Positions 1 through 7,685 of a stretch of 64,000 nucleotides of DNA are shown one piece after another. This DNA is from an uncultured Oscillospiraceae bacterium (GTDB lineage Bacteria; Bacillota; Clostridia; Oscillospirales; Oscillospiraceae): contig CALXDP010000007.1 of the NCBI GenBank assembly GCA_944387095.1, positions 1 through 64,000 on the forward strand, read 5' to 3'. How positions within the stretch are numbered: the first letter of the stretch is position 1; each line of letters begins with the position of its first letter. Position numbers and translations under genes: made by a program. Below the pieces are notes generated by a model. That model was given only the letters and a program-made list of their open reading frames with translations. It did not search any database and was not told where the DNA came from.

Positions 1-1
1 A

Positions 2-1162
2 ATGGCCGAAAGGCGAAAAGACAGGAAAGGACGGGTATTGAGAGACGGCGAAAGCCAGAGACAAAACGGCACCTATATGTACCGCTATACCGATGTGCGT
101 GGAGAGCGCAAGTGCGTGTATGCCAAGACTTTGGAGCAACTGCGGGAGAAGGAACAAAAAATCCAGCAGGATCTCCACGACGGGATCAACTACGCTGCGG
201 GAGAAATCACGGTTATTGACCTCTTACACCGCTATATCGCCACCAAAACGGGTGTGCGGTATAACACAAAGGTGGGGTATCAGTTTGTTTTGAATCTGGT
301 CAGCAAGGAGGACTTTGGCTACCGGATGATCCGTGACGTCAAGCCCTCAGACGCAAAGCAGTGGTTCATCAAGCTGCACGAAGATGGAAGAGGGTACAGC
401 ACCATCACCAGCGTCCGGGGCGTTCTGCGTCCGGCTTTTGAGATGGCGGTGGAGGACGATATTATCCGGCGCAATCCTTTCTCCTTCAAGATCACCGATG
501 TGATGCCCAACGATTCGCAGACGCGGCAGGCAATTTCCAAAGAAGTCAAGGAGAGATTCCTGACATTTATCCGGGAGAGCAAGCACTATTCCCAGTACTA
601 TGACGAGATCGTCATTCTGCTGGGGACGGGAATGCGGGTCAGCGAACTGTATGGACTGACAAAAGCGGACATTGATTTTGAGGTACGGCGGATCAAGGTG
701 GAACGGCAGCTGACCCGGACCAGACACTGCGAGTATTACATTGAGAAACCCAAAACGGCCAGCGGGGAGCGGTATATCCCCATGACCAATGAGGTGTATC
801 AGGCGTTTCAGAATGCTGTCCAGCGCCGCAAACAGCCCAAGGTGGAGTTACTGATTGACGGACACACCGGCTTTCTGTTTCTGGATAAGGACGGAAAGCC
901 CAAGGTAGCCATGCACCTGGAACACGTGATGAAACGGATCGTGGATCGGTACAACGACACCCACGAGGATCAGCTGCCCTCCATCACGCCCCACGTGCTG
1001 CGGCACACCTTCTGTACGGAGATGGCCAACAGCGGGATCGACCTGAAAAGTTTGCAGTATCTTATGGGACATTCCGATGTAGGAGTGACGCTCAACGTCT
1101 ACACCCACGCCAGTTATGAGACGGCCCAGGCCGCTATGAAAAAGGCCATGGGCAGCGGCTGA
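2..1162 (+). CDS. int: Tn916-family tyrosine integrase
   Basis: Site-specific recombinase that excises and integrates a conjugative element. The N-terminus (about residues 1-60, RKDRKGRVLRDGESQRQNG) resembles the arm-type DNA-binding domain of Tn916 Int. A SAM-like core-binding domain follows (about 65-165) and then the catalytic domain (about 180-380). The catalytic set is visible: Arg in GTGMRVSELYGL, His-x-x-Arg in HVLRHTF, His in GHSDVGVTLNVY and the final Tyr in NVYTH. At 386 aa it is normal for the family. In Tn916-like elements int is the last gene before the right end, so the rest of the element should lie left of the window and the attachment site just downstream. The start sits at the window edge, so its ribosome binding site cannot be judged. 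Confidence 0.93.
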   Translation: MAERRKDRKGRVLRDGESQRQNGTYMYRYTDVRGERKCVYAKTLEQLREKEQKIQQDLHDGINYAAGEITVIDLLHRYIATKTGVRYNTKVGYQFVLNLVSKEDFGYRMIRDVKPSDAKQWFIKLHEDGRGYSTITSVRGVLRPAFEMAVEDDIIRRNPFSFKITDVMPNDSQTRQAISKEVKERFLTFIRESKHYSQYYDEIVILLGTGMRVSELYGLTKADIDFEVRRIKVERQLTRTRHCEYYIEKPKTASGERYIPMTNEVYQAFQNAVQRRKQPKVELLIDGHTGFLFLDKDGKPKVAMHLEHVMKRIVDRYNDTHEDQLPSITPHVLRHTFCTEMANSGIDLKSLQYLMGHSDVGVTLNVYTHASYETAQAAMKKAMGSG

Positions 1163-1175
1163 GCGTACACCAAAC

Positions 1176-1226
1176 TTACACCAAAACTGTGAACAGTGGT
1201 GTAAATTTACGTAGAGATGCGTAGAG
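1176..1226 (+). other. Probable right-end region of the integrative element: hairpin plus short direct repeats
   Basis: Directly after int lies an imperfect hairpin (TTACACC at 1176-1182 pairing GGTGTAA at 1198-1204, with an inner ACTG/CAGT stem). Two CGTAGAG copies follow at 1210-1216 and 1220-1226, one helical turn apart. Spaced short repeats beside int are what arm-type integrase binding sites look like, but this is inference. The element-chromosome junction should lie between here and 1316; the AT-rich stretch 1240-1285 is the best candidate. The core att repeat cannot be named without the other end. Confidence 0.4.
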
Positions 1227-1316
1227 TGAAAAACATGAACACGGAGAAAAAGTTTTGAAAAGGCGTATATATTGATAAAATCAAGGCTTTTCCTCTGAGA
1301 AAACGAGGACGCGAAA

Positions 1317-1772
1317 ATGGTAAAAATCCTGTTTGTCTGCCACGGCAATATCTGCCGCAGCACCATGGCACAATATGTGATGGAGGATCTGGTGCGGAAG
1401 GCCGGGGTGGAGGACCAATTTTATATTGACTCCGCCGCCACCTCCACTGAGGAGATCGGCAATCCCGTCCACCATGGCACCCGGCGGAAGCTGCGGGAAA
1501 TGGGGGTGCCCTGCGGTGAGCACCGGGCCAGACAGCTTACCCAGCGGGATTATGAGTCCTTCGACTGGCTGATCGGGATGGACGAGGCAAACCTGCGGGA
1601 TATGCGCCGGATGTTGGGAGGCGACCCCCAGGGGAAACTGCACCTGCTGCTGGATGTTACCAGCCGGCCGGGATCCATTGCCGATCCCTGGTATACCGGT
1701 GACTTTGACGCCACCTGGATGGATGTGCTGGAGGGCTGCCAGGGCCTTCTGAAAAAATTGAGACAAAATTAG
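1317..1772 (+). CDS. Low-molecular-weight protein tyrosine phosphatase
   Basis: Cytosolic phosphatase of 151 aa, the normal length for the family. The P-loop CX5R(S) is at residues 8-15 (CHGNICRS), and the general acid lies in the C-terminal DPWYTGDF motif. In Firmicutes such enzymes dephosphorylate phosphotyrosine or phosphoarginine on proteins; the target here is unknown. The gene begins about 150 bp after the integrase stop, so it may be the chromosomal flank of the integrative element. Its TAG stop codon lies inside the CIRCE operator of the next gene. Confidence 0.9.
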   Translation: MVKILFVCHGNICRSTMAQYVMEDLVRKAGVEDQFYIDSAATSTEEIGNPVHHGTRRKLREMGVPCGEHRARQLTQRDYESFDWLIGMDEANLRDMRRMLGGDPQGKLHLLLDVTSRPGSIADPWYTGDFDATWMDVLEGCQGLLKKLRQN

Positions 1773-1795
1773 CGCTCTATAAATATGAGTGCTAA
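1769..1795 (+). promoter_or_regulatory. CIRCE element (HrcA operator)
   Basis: TTAGCGCTC (1769-1777), nine bases, then GAGTGCTAA (1787-1795). The CIRCE consensus is TTAGCACTC-N9-GAGTGCTAA, so there is one mismatch in 18 and the spacing is exact. The flanks are symmetric too (AAAA before, AAAA after). It overlaps the stop of the phosphatase gene and lies 85 bp upstream of the HdeD-like start, so it should place that gene under the heat-shock repressor HrcA. A TTGAGA at 1758-1763 could be the -35, but the -10 is not clear. Confidence 0.85.
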
Positions 1796-1880
1796 AAATT
1801 CACGGATCGTTCACAGCTCGTCCGCAGTTCTGTCATAGAATTGCGGTACAGTGCAAAACATAAGAAAGGAAGTGTTCCGA

Positions 1881-2414
1881 ATGAGCAAAACTGCGTATCG
1901 GATTTTATGGGGGATCGCGGGGATCCTGCTGATCGTGGCTGGAATCGTGTGTATGAGCTGGGAGGCCGCGGCCCTGGCCTCGCTGGCGTTGTTCCTTGGG
2001 GTGGCCATGTTGGTGTCGGGCGTTGTGGATGTGCTGGTCTTTTTTGCGGGGCGCAGCGCCATGATTGGCTCTGGCTGGTTTTTGGTGGATGGGATCCTGA
2101 CTATCATCCTGGCGGTATTTATTCTGTTTAACCAAGCGTTCATGATGCTGACGCTGCCCTTCGTGTTCGGTATGTGGCTGATTTTCTCAGGCATTACCCG
2201 GTTTGTCCAGTCCTTTGATCTGAAGGCCTTTGGCGTGCGGGGCTGGGGCTGGTTCACCGCCGTGGGCATCCTGATGGCTATTGCGGGTGTGATCTCCTTC
2301 CTGAACCCGGTGGCCGGGATGGAGGCCATCAGCGCGGTGCTGGGAGTCAGCCTGATTCTGGAGGGGATTTCTGCGCTGACCAGAGCCTTCTGTGCGGGGC
2401 GGTTTTTCCGCTAA
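1881..2414 (+). CDS. HdeD-family (DUF308) membrane protein
   Basis: Inner-membrane protein of 177 aa made almost entirely of six hydrophobic segments in pairs, the DUF308/HdeD repeat pattern. HdeD in enterobacteria is linked to acid resistance; its mechanism is not established. The start at 1881 is chosen because AAGAAAGGA lies ten bases upstream; an in-frame ATG 30 bp earlier has no such site. A CIRCE operator lies 85 bp upstream, so control by HrcA and induction by protein-folding stress are likely. It is a single-gene unit closed by the hairpin at 2432-2468. Confidence 0.85.
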   Translation: MSKTAYRILWGIAGILLIVAGIVCMSWEAAALASLALFLGVAMLVSGVVDVLVFFAGRSAMIGSGWFLVDGILTIILAVFILFNQAFMMLTLPFVFGMWLIFSGITRFVQSFDLKAFGVRGWGWFTAVGILMAIAGVISFLNPVAGMEAISAVLGVSLILEGISALTRAFCAGRFFR

Positions 2415-2431
2415 AGGCACCCAAGAAAAAG

Positions 2432-2468
2432 AAGCCGGGGACGGCGGCAGAACGCCGCGCCCCGGCTT
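2432..2468. terminator. Bidirectional terminator hairpin
   Basis: AAGCCGGGG (2432-2440) pairs with CCCCGGCTT (2460-2468), with an inner GCGGC/GCCGC stem. The gene to its left is on the plus strand and the gene to its right on the minus strand, so it can serve both convergent transcripts. On the minus strand it is followed by TTCTTTTTC. Confidence 0.7.
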
Positions 2469-2494
2469 TGCCCTGCCTGTGGAAGGGGGTGGGA

Positions 2495-3106
2495 TTACGG
2501 TCCGCTTTGTTCCAGCAGGGTGCGCAGTTGCCGGCAGTGTTCCTGGCAGTTCTGGGCCAGCTGTTGGTACAGTTGGGGCAGGGCCGGATCGCCCGCGTCC
2601 TGGGCAGCGGATACAAAGGCCTGGCCGGCCGCTTCCTCCGCCTGATAGCGCCGGCGCAGAGCGCCCCACATGGAGGATATGGTGGGGACGGCAAGGGTGC
2701 CGGTGGGCCAGTAGCGCACTCCAGTGAGCAGGAAATAGGCCGCTGCCAACCGCCGGGCCTGCTGATGCTGATCGGCGGCCATGGCACTCAGAATGCGCCC
2801 TGCGCCGCCCCGGGCCCGCCGGGCCAGATAACGGTAGAACTGCCAGCCTTCCAGCGCCTCTAAAATCTGGCGGCGCAGCCGGGCGGTACAGGGATTTGAC
2901 GGCTCCGGCTGGGGAGCTGGGGCAGAGTTCTGGGCGGCGTCCTGCGCCGCCTGGGCCAGCTCGGCCAGCTTTCGGCAGGACAGGTCCCCTTCCATGCCCT
3001 CCGGTGGGTTGGCCGCCGGGCAGCCCTCCTGATCTCCCATCACCCGCGCCCACACCCTGCGGAATACCTCCTGATGCTCGGGAGAGCACAGGGTCATCTC
3101 TTCCAT
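2495..3106 (-). CDS. Ferritin-like helical protein of unknown function
   Basis: Predicted 203 aa. The N-terminal part (to about residue 75) is Pro/Ala-rich and probably disordered. The rest has long amphipathic helices: a four-helix pattern with EGWQFYRYLARRA early and a C-terminal NCQEHCRQLRTLLEQ. This resembles small ferritin-like/rubrerythrin-fold proteins annotated in Clostridia, but I do not see the full set of paired Glu/ExxH metal ligands, so iron binding is not claimed. The start at 3106 is chosen for AGGAGG ten bases upstream; the longer frame to 3196 has no signal. It diverges from sufC. Confidence 0.6.
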   Translation of the reverse strand: MEEMTLCSPEHQEVFRRVWARVMGDQEGCPAANPPEGMEGDLSCRKLAELAQAAQDAAQNSAPAPQPEPSNPCTARLRRQILEALEGWQFYRYLARRARGGAGRILSAMAADQHQQARRLAAAYFLLTGVRYWPTGTLAVPTISSMWGALRRRYQAEEAAGQAFVSAAQDAGDPALPQLYQQLAQNCQEHCRQLRTLLEQSGP

Positions 3107-3163
3107 AACAAAAGCACCTCCTCTGTCCCTCATTTTATGCGTGGGAATGGCCGGATGACCCTG

Positions 3164-3192
3164 TTGACAGGCACATAAAATCATGCTATACT
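3164..3192 (+). promoter_or_regulatory. Sigma-A promoter of the suf pair
   Basis: A consensus -35 TTGACA (3164-3169), a 17-bp spacer and -10 TATACT (3187-3192). The first codon of sufC is about 62 bp after the expected transcription start. The leader contains a small GC hairpin (CCCGGCTGCCCGGG, about 3225-3238). Confidence 0.85.
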
Positions 3193-3261
3193 GCAAAACA
3201 TAGGGAACGACTATGATTTGGAGCCCGGCTGCCCGGGTGGAACGGACAGGAGATAGAGATT

Positions 3262-3999
3262 ATGCTGGAGTTAAAACACCTTTCCTACTCTGTGGATGGG
3301 GAGGGGGCCAATCTGGATATTCTCAAGGACGTGTCGCTCACGGTACAGGACGGCACGTTTCTGGTGATCACAGGCCCCAACGGAGGTGGAAAGACCACCC
3401 TGGCCAAGACCATCATGGGCCTGAATCAGCCCACCGGCGGCCAGATTATCTGGAATGGGGAGGATATCACCCACCTGTCCATCACCCAGCGGGCCCAGCG
3501 GGGCATCAGCTACGGGTTCCAGCAGCCGCCCCGATTCAAGGGGCTGCGGGTGCGGGATCTGTTGGCCATGGCCTCTGGAAATCCTGGCCTGACCCATGCC
3601 GAGGGCTGTCAGCTGCTTACCCGGGTGGGGTTGTGCGCGGCGGACTATATTGACCGGGAGATGGACGCATCTTTGTCCGGCGGCGAGGTGAAGCGCATTG
3701 AGATCGCCACGATTCTGGCCCGGAACTCCCCGCTGATGATCTTCGATGAGCCGGAGGCGGGCATCGACCTGTGGTCCTTTGCCCGGCTCACCGACACCTT
3801 CCGCTATATCCATGATAAGCGGGCGGCCACCATCATTATCATCTCCCATCAGGAGCGGATCATCAACCTGGCTGACGAGATTGTCATGGTGGCCGACGGC
3901 GTCATCACCGACCAGGGTCCAAAGGATGAGCTGTTTTCCAAGATCCTGGCCAATACCCAAGCTCAGTGCGAATTTGTCCGAAAGGGGGGACTGGCGTGA
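3262..3999 (+). CDS. sufC: Fe-S cluster assembly ATPase SufC
   Basis: Cytosolic ABC-type ATPase (245 aa) that drives SufB-type scaffolds in iron-sulfur cluster assembly. Walker A is GPNGGGKTT, the Q-loop is YGFQQP, the signature is SGGEVKR and Walker B is LMIFDEPEAGID; EPEAGID is characteristic of SufC rather than transporters. ACAGGAGATAGAG lies just before the start. It overlaps the next gene by four bases (GTGA), so the two are translationally coupled. No sufS, sufU or sufD gene is nearby. Confidence 0.93.
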   Translation: MLELKHLSYSVDGEGANLDILKDVSLTVQDGTFLVITGPNGGGKTTLAKTIMGLNQPTGGQIIWNGEDITHLSITQRAQRGISYGFQQPPRFKGLRVRDLLAMASGNPGLTHAEGCQLLTRVGLCAADYIDREMDASLSGGEVKRIEIATILARNSPLMIFDEPEAGIDLWSFARLTDTFRYIHDKRAATIIIISHQERIINLADEIVMVADGVITDQGPKDELFSKILANTQAQCEFVRKGGLA

Positions 4000-4913
4000 A
4001 TTCCATGGACGCTCACCTGCTGCGGGAAATTGCAGATTTGGAGCGGGTGCCCCAGGGTGCTTATAACATCCGGAAAAACGGAAAGCTGGAGGGGCGGAAC
4101 AACTCGGCCAACATCACCATAGAGAGCAAAGAGGACAAGCCGGGCATTGATATTCGCATTGCCCCCCACACCCGTAACGAGTCGGTCCATATCCCGGTCA
4201 TTGTCACCCAGACGGGGCTGAAGGACCTGGTGTACAACGACTTCTACATCGGTGATGGCTGCGATGTGGATATTGTGGCCGGGTGCGGGATCCACAACTC
4301 CGGCTGCGAGACCGCCCAGCACGACGGGATTCATACCTTCCATGTGGGCAAGAACGCCAAGGTGCGCTATGTGGAGAAACACTACGGTGAGGGGGAGGGC
4401 ACCGGAGCGCGCATCCTGAACCCGCACACCATCGTCTACCTGGAGGAGGGGGCCAGCATCCAGCTGGAAACGGTGCAACTCCGGGGAGTGGACTCCACCA
4501 AACGGTATACCAAGGTGGTGCTGGACGCGGGCGCTGAGGCGGTGGTGACCGAGCGGCTGCTCACCCACGGCCAGCAGTTTGCCGAGAGTAAGATGGACGT
4601 GATTCTAAATGGGGAAGGGGCCAAAACTCAGGTGATCTCCCGGTCCGTGGCCCAGGACGAGTCGGTGCAGATGTTCTATCCCCAGGTAGAGGGCAACGCC
4701 CAATGCTTCGGCCATGTCCAGTGCGACTCCATCATCATGGGCAAGGCCAAGGTGAGCTCCATCCCCGCCATTGTGGCCAACCATATGGATGCCCAGCTGA
4801 TCCATGAGGCGGCCATCGGCAAGATCGCCGGAGATCAGATCCTGAAGCTCATGACCCTGGGCCTGAGCGAGGAAGAGGCGGAGCAGAAGATTCTGGACGG
4901 ATTTTTGCAGTAA
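3996..4913 (+). CDS. Short SufB/SufD-family scaffold protein
   Basis: Partner of SufC in Fe-S cluster assembly. At about 305 aa it is much shorter than E. coli SufB (about 495 aa): it is mainly the beta-helix core and C-terminal helices, lacking the long N-terminal region. Cys residues occur in VAGCGIHNSGCE, and a conserved His-rich C-terminal stretch (MDAQLIHEAAIGKIAGDQ) matches the SufB/D core. GTG at 3996 is chosen because AGGGGGGA is six bases upstream and it overlaps the sufC stop; ATG 4005 is the alternative. With only SufC beside it, this looks like the minimal two-gene SufBC type (called SMS in recent comparative work) rather than full SUF. Confidence 0.85.
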   Translation: MNSMDAHLLREIADLERVPQGAYNIRKNGKLEGRNNSANITIESKEDKPGIDIRIAPHTRNESVHIPVIVTQTGLKDLVYNDFYIGDGCDVDIVAGCGIHNSGCETAQHDGIHTFHVGKNAKVRYVEKHYGEGEGTGARILNPHTIVYLEEGASIQLETVQLRGVDSTKRYTKVVLDAGAEAVVTERLLTHGQQFAESKMDVILNGEGAKTQVISRSVAQDESVQMFYPQVEGNAQCFGHVQCDSIIMGKAKVSSIPAIVANHMDAQLIHEAAIGKIAGDQILKLMTLGLSEEEAEQKILDGFLQ

Positions 4914-4939
4914 GCGCAAGCGAAACATACAGGAAAGAG

Positions 4940-4973
4940 CCGGGCGGGCAGGTCCTAGGACCTGCCCGCCCGG
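4940..4973 (+). terminator. Terminator of the suf pair
   Basis: A perfect 34-bp palindrome (arms CCGGGCGGGCAGGTCCT and its complement) followed by TTTGCT. It closes the sufC-sufB transcript before the promoter of the radical SAM gene. Confidence 0.75.
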
Positions 4974-5016
4974 TTTGCTGCCCAGGGGGAAAATCCCAGA
5001 TGGGAGAACATGCCCC

Positions 5017-5044
5017 TTGACATTTCCGGCCAATGTCCTATAAT
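5017..5044 (+). promoter_or_regulatory. Promoter of the radical SAM/DUF4130 operon
   Basis: TTGACA (5017-5022), 16 bp, TATAAT (5039-5044). Both hexamers match consensus, and the expected start of transcription falls in the LexA box at 5049-5060. Confidence 0.85.
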
Positions 5045-5048
5045 TATA

Positions 5049-5060
5049 GAACAAATGTTC
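5049..5060 (+). promoter_or_regulatory. LexA (SOS) box
   Basis: GAACAAATGTTC, a perfect GAAC-N4-GTTC dyad, the Gram-positive LexA operator core. It lies immediately after the -10 hexamer and three bases before the AAGGAGG of the radical SAM gene, so bound LexA should block transcription start. Confidence 0.85.
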
Positions 5061-5078
5061 TATAAGGAGGACGGAGAC

Positions 5079-6353
5079 ATGGATGTGATGGACAAGCTGA
5101 CGATTCTGACAGACGCGGCCAAGTATGACGCAGCCTGTACCTCCAGCGGCCTGGACCGGAGGGGCAGGGCGGGGCGGATGGGCAGCGCCACCAGGGCGGG
5201 GTGCTGCCACAGCTTTTCCGCTGACGGGCGGTGCGTCACCTTGCTGAAGGTGCTGATGAGCAATGCCTGCGCCTACGATTGCCAGTACTGTGTCAACCGG
5301 AGGTCCAACGACGTGCCCCGGGCCACCTTCGCCCCCTGGGAGCTGGCGGAGCTCACCATCCAGTTCTATCGCCGTAACTATATCGAGGGGCTGTTTCTCT
5401 CTTCGGCGGTGGTAGGCAGTCCGGACCACACCACCGAGGAGATGATCCGGGTGCTGCGGCTGCTCCGGGAGGAGTACGGCTTCTGGGGATACATCCACGC
5501 CAAGGCCATTCCCGGGGCGGACCCCCTGCTCATCCGGCGGCTGGGAATGCTGGCCGACCGGCTGAGCGTGAACATCGAGCTGCCCTCCCAACAAAGCCTG
5601 GCCCTGCTGGCCCCGGAGAAGCAGCGGGCGGGTATCCTGGCTCCCATGGCCCAGATCCGGGACGGTATCGCCGCCTCCCAAGGAGAGCTGGTCCGGTTCC
5701 GCTGCGCCCCCCGGTTTGCCCCCGCGGGGCAGTCCACCCAAATGATCATCGGGGCCACGCCGGAGAGTGACCGGCACATCCTCACTCTAGCCCAGGCCCT
5801 GTATGACAAGTACCGCCTAAAGCGGGTATTTTACTCCGCCTATATCCCCGTGTCGGGCAGCAAGCTTCTGCCCGCCCCCCAGCAGTTTAGGCCGCCCCTG
5901 CTGCGGGAGCACCGGCTGTACCAGGCGGACTGGCTGCTGCGGTACTACCACTTCCGGGCGGAGGAGCTGCTGGACGAGGAGGAGCCCAATTTTGACGAGT
6001 GGGTGGATCCCAAGTGCTCATGGGCCTTGCGGCACATGGGGTTTTTCCCGGTGGAGGTAAGCCGGGCAGACTATGAGGCCCTGCTGCGGGTGCCGGGTAT
6101 CGGGGTGCGCTCCGCCCGGAGGATTCTCACCGCACGGCGCGCCGCGCCCCTATCCTTTGACATCCTCAAGCGTTTGGGGGTGGTGCTCAAGCGGGCGCAG
6201 TATTTCATCACCTGCGGGGGAAAGTTACTGCCCGGACTGCGGGTGCGGGAGGACCAGGTGCTGGGCCACCTGGTGGCCCTGGAGCGGCCCGCGCTGCTGG
6301 AGCCGGCGCCGGTGCAGCTGTCCCTGTTCGGCGGGGAGGAGGGCGGGGTATGA
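5079..6353 (+). CDS. Radical SAM protein of the putative DNA modification/repair family (TIGR03916 type)
   Basis: Predicted 424 aa. The radical SAM cluster motif is C-x3-C-x2-C (CAYDCQYC) near residue 68, followed by CVNRRSND. A helix-hairpin-helix DNA-binding motif is near the C-terminus (LLRVPGIGVRSARRIL). This pairing is typical of a family annotated as putative DNA modification or repair radical SAM proteins; its reaction is not known. ATG 5079 is chosen for the AAGGAGG ten bases upstream. It overlaps the DUF4130 gene by ATGA. The LexA box in its promoter independently supports a DNA-damage role. Confidence 0.88.
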   Translation: MDVMDKLTILTDAAKYDAACTSSGLDRRGRAGRMGSATRAGCCHSFSADGRCVTLLKVLMSNACAYDCQYCVNRRSNDVPRATFAPWELAELTIQFYRRNYIEGLFLSSAVVGSPDHTTEEMIRVLRLLREEYGFWGYIHAKAIPGADPLLIRRLGMLADRLSVNIELPSQQSLALLAPEKQRAGILAPMAQIRDGIAASQGELVRFRCAPRFAPAGQSTQMIIGATPESDRHILTLAQALYDKYRLKRVFYSAYIPVSGSKLLPAPQQFRPPLLREHRLYQADWLLRYYHFRAEELLDEEEPNFDEWVDPKCSWALRHMGFFPVEVSRADYEALLRVPGIGVRSARRILTARRAAPLSFDILKRLGVVLKRAQYFITCGGKLLPGLRVREDQVLGHLVALERPALLEPAPVQLSLFGGEEGGV

Positions 6354-7120
6354 GCTGGTCCCAGGTGTGCTATGAATATGACGGCAGTTTTGAGGGCTTT
6401 CTCACCTGTGTGTTTGAAAGCTACGCCCACCACGAGGAGCCGATGTGCTTTCAGGGGCCGGAGGCGCTGTACTACACGCTGTGGGACGCCCGGCGGGTGG
6501 ATACGGACCAGGAGAAGGCCGCGCGGGTGTTCCGTTCTCTGGACGCCCGGCTGGGCCGGGGGGCGTCCCGGTTGGTATACCGCGCCTTTCTCACCTGCCT
6601 GGAGGAGCGGGAGCTGCACATCTATCGGTTTTTGCAGTACGGATACCGCCGGGGCCGGAGCGTCATGGGGGAATTGGGACACCCCCTGGTGTGCGTCCTG
6701 AACAAAGCGGTCCATCATTTGGAACATGAGGCCCATCTGTACACGGGATTTGTCCGCTTTTCCGACTACCGGGGGGTGCTCCTGGGGGAGATCGAGCCCA
6801 AGAACCAGGTGCTGCCCCTGGTGAGGGCCCACTTTATCCAGCGGTACAATACCGAGCGGTTTCTGCTCTACGACCGCACCCATGGGCAGGCCCTGGTATA
6901 CCGGCCGGGGCAGTGGGTCATCACGGCGGTAGACCAGCTTCAGCTGCCCCAGGCGGAGAAAGAGGAGCTGCGTTACCGAAGCCTGTGGCGGCGTTTTTTT
7001 CACACCTTGGCCATTGAGGACCGGCGCAATACCCGATGCCAGAATACCCATCTGTCCAAGCGCTTCCGCGGGCTGATGACGGAGTTTCAGCGGGAGGAAC
7101 AAGGGGAGAGATTGCCTTGA
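6350..7120 (+). CDS. DUF4130 putative DNA metabolism protein (TIGR03915 type)
   Basis: Protein of 256 aa with the features of the DUF4130 family: N-terminal YDGSFEGFLTCVFESY, and a C-terminal RRNTRCQNTHLSKRFRGLMTEF. In proteobacteria DUF4130 occurs fused to a uracil-DNA-glycosylase-like domain; in Firmicutes it stands alone beside the HhH radical SAM gene, as here. The reaction is unknown. It shares the LexA-controlled promoter and is translationally coupled (ATGA overlap). The transcript ends at the palindrome 7135-7168. Confidence 0.85.
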   Translation: MSWSQVCYEYDGSFEGFLTCVFESYAHHEEPMCFQGPEALYYTLWDARRVDTDQEKAARVFRSLDARLGRGASRLVYRAFLTCLEERELHIYRFLQYGYRRGRSVMGELGHPLVCVLNKAVHHLEHEAHLYTGFVRFSDYRGVLLGEIEPKNQVLPLVRAHFIQRYNTERFLLYDRTHGQALVYRPGQWVITAVDQLQLPQAEKEELRYRSLWRRFFHTLAIEDRRNTRCQNTHLSKRFRGLMTEFQREEQGERLP

Positions 7121-7134
7121 CAAAATAATATAAT

Positions 7135-7168
7135 TTCGGCCGCAAGCCCCATGGGGCTTGCGGCCGAA
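7135..7168. terminator. Bidirectional terminator
   Basis: A perfect 34-bp palindrome with arms TTCGGCCGCAAGCCCC. On the minus strand it is followed by a T-rich run (AATTATATTATTTTG), so it is a good terminator for rqcP. It also ends the DUF4130 transcript. Confidence 0.75.
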
Positions 7169-7195
7169 GCGGTTTCAGTCTGATGCGCCGGGGCA

Positions 7196-7438
7196 TCAGG
7201 AAAGCTGCCGGTACATGGCGTCGGCACCGTCCTTGCCCACGATTTCAGCGGTGGAGAGCACCTCCACCCGAATGAGCTTTTCCCCGAATTTCAGCTCCAG
7301 GACATCGCCGGTTTTCACCTCATAGGAGGCCTTCACCGGGCGGCCGTCCACGGAGATCCGGCCGCTGTCGCAGGCCTCATTGGCCACGGTACGCCTTTTG
7401 ATCAGGCGGGAGACTTTTAACCATTTGTCCAGACGCAA
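7196..7438 (-). CDS. rqcP: S4-domain ribosome quality control protein RqcP
   Basis: Small RNA-binding protein (80 aa) that holds the peptidyl-tRNA during C-terminal alanine tailing of stalled nascent chains on the 50S subunit (established for Bacillus RqcP/YabO with RqcH). The S4 motif RLDKWLKVSRLIKRRTVANE is at the very N-terminus. The TTG at 7438 is chosen because family members begin M-R-L-D-K; GAAAGG lies about ten bases upstream. The frame stays open upstream to 7597, but that part does not resemble the family. It lies near HU and mazG as in Bacillus, where yabO follows yabN. Confidence 0.88.
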   Translation of the reverse strand: MRLDKWLKVSRLIKRRTVANEACDSGRISVDGRPVKASYEVKTGDVLELKFGEKLIRVEVLSTAEIVGKDGADAMYRQLS

Positions 7439-7685
7439 AGGGAACACAACCTTTCGAAAGATAGGGCGCACCGCGGCTGACGAAAGCGGTATTGGCGGGA
7501 ACCGCCGCACAAGCGCGGCCCGAAGAGACGCCTTGGAATCGCCGGGATTCACTTCCGGCGATTTGAGTAAAAACAGGAGGCCCCGCAAAATCCCCAATTC
7601 TGCAGGGTGAGCTTTTTTGAGAGGGAGAGCATTGCGGGGCGATGCAAAAACAGAGGGCAGGGCCTTGAAGCCCTGCCCACAGACA
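7439..7685. other. Intergenic region between HU and rqcP
   Basis: 247 bases without a convincing gene. It contains the HU terminator (7655-7678) and a hairpin AATCGCCGG/CCGGCGATT at 7537-7563 whose T-poor flanks make it a weak terminator. The open minus-strand frame upstream of rqcP has no ribosome binding site. Confidence 0.5.
7655..7678 (-). terminator. Terminator of the HU gene
   Basis: GGGCAGGGC arms around a short loop (plus strand GGGCAGGGCCTTGAAGCCCTGCCC is split as 7655-7663 and 7670-7678). On the minus strand it is followed by TCTGTTTTTGC, an intrinsic terminator shape. Confidence 0.8.
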
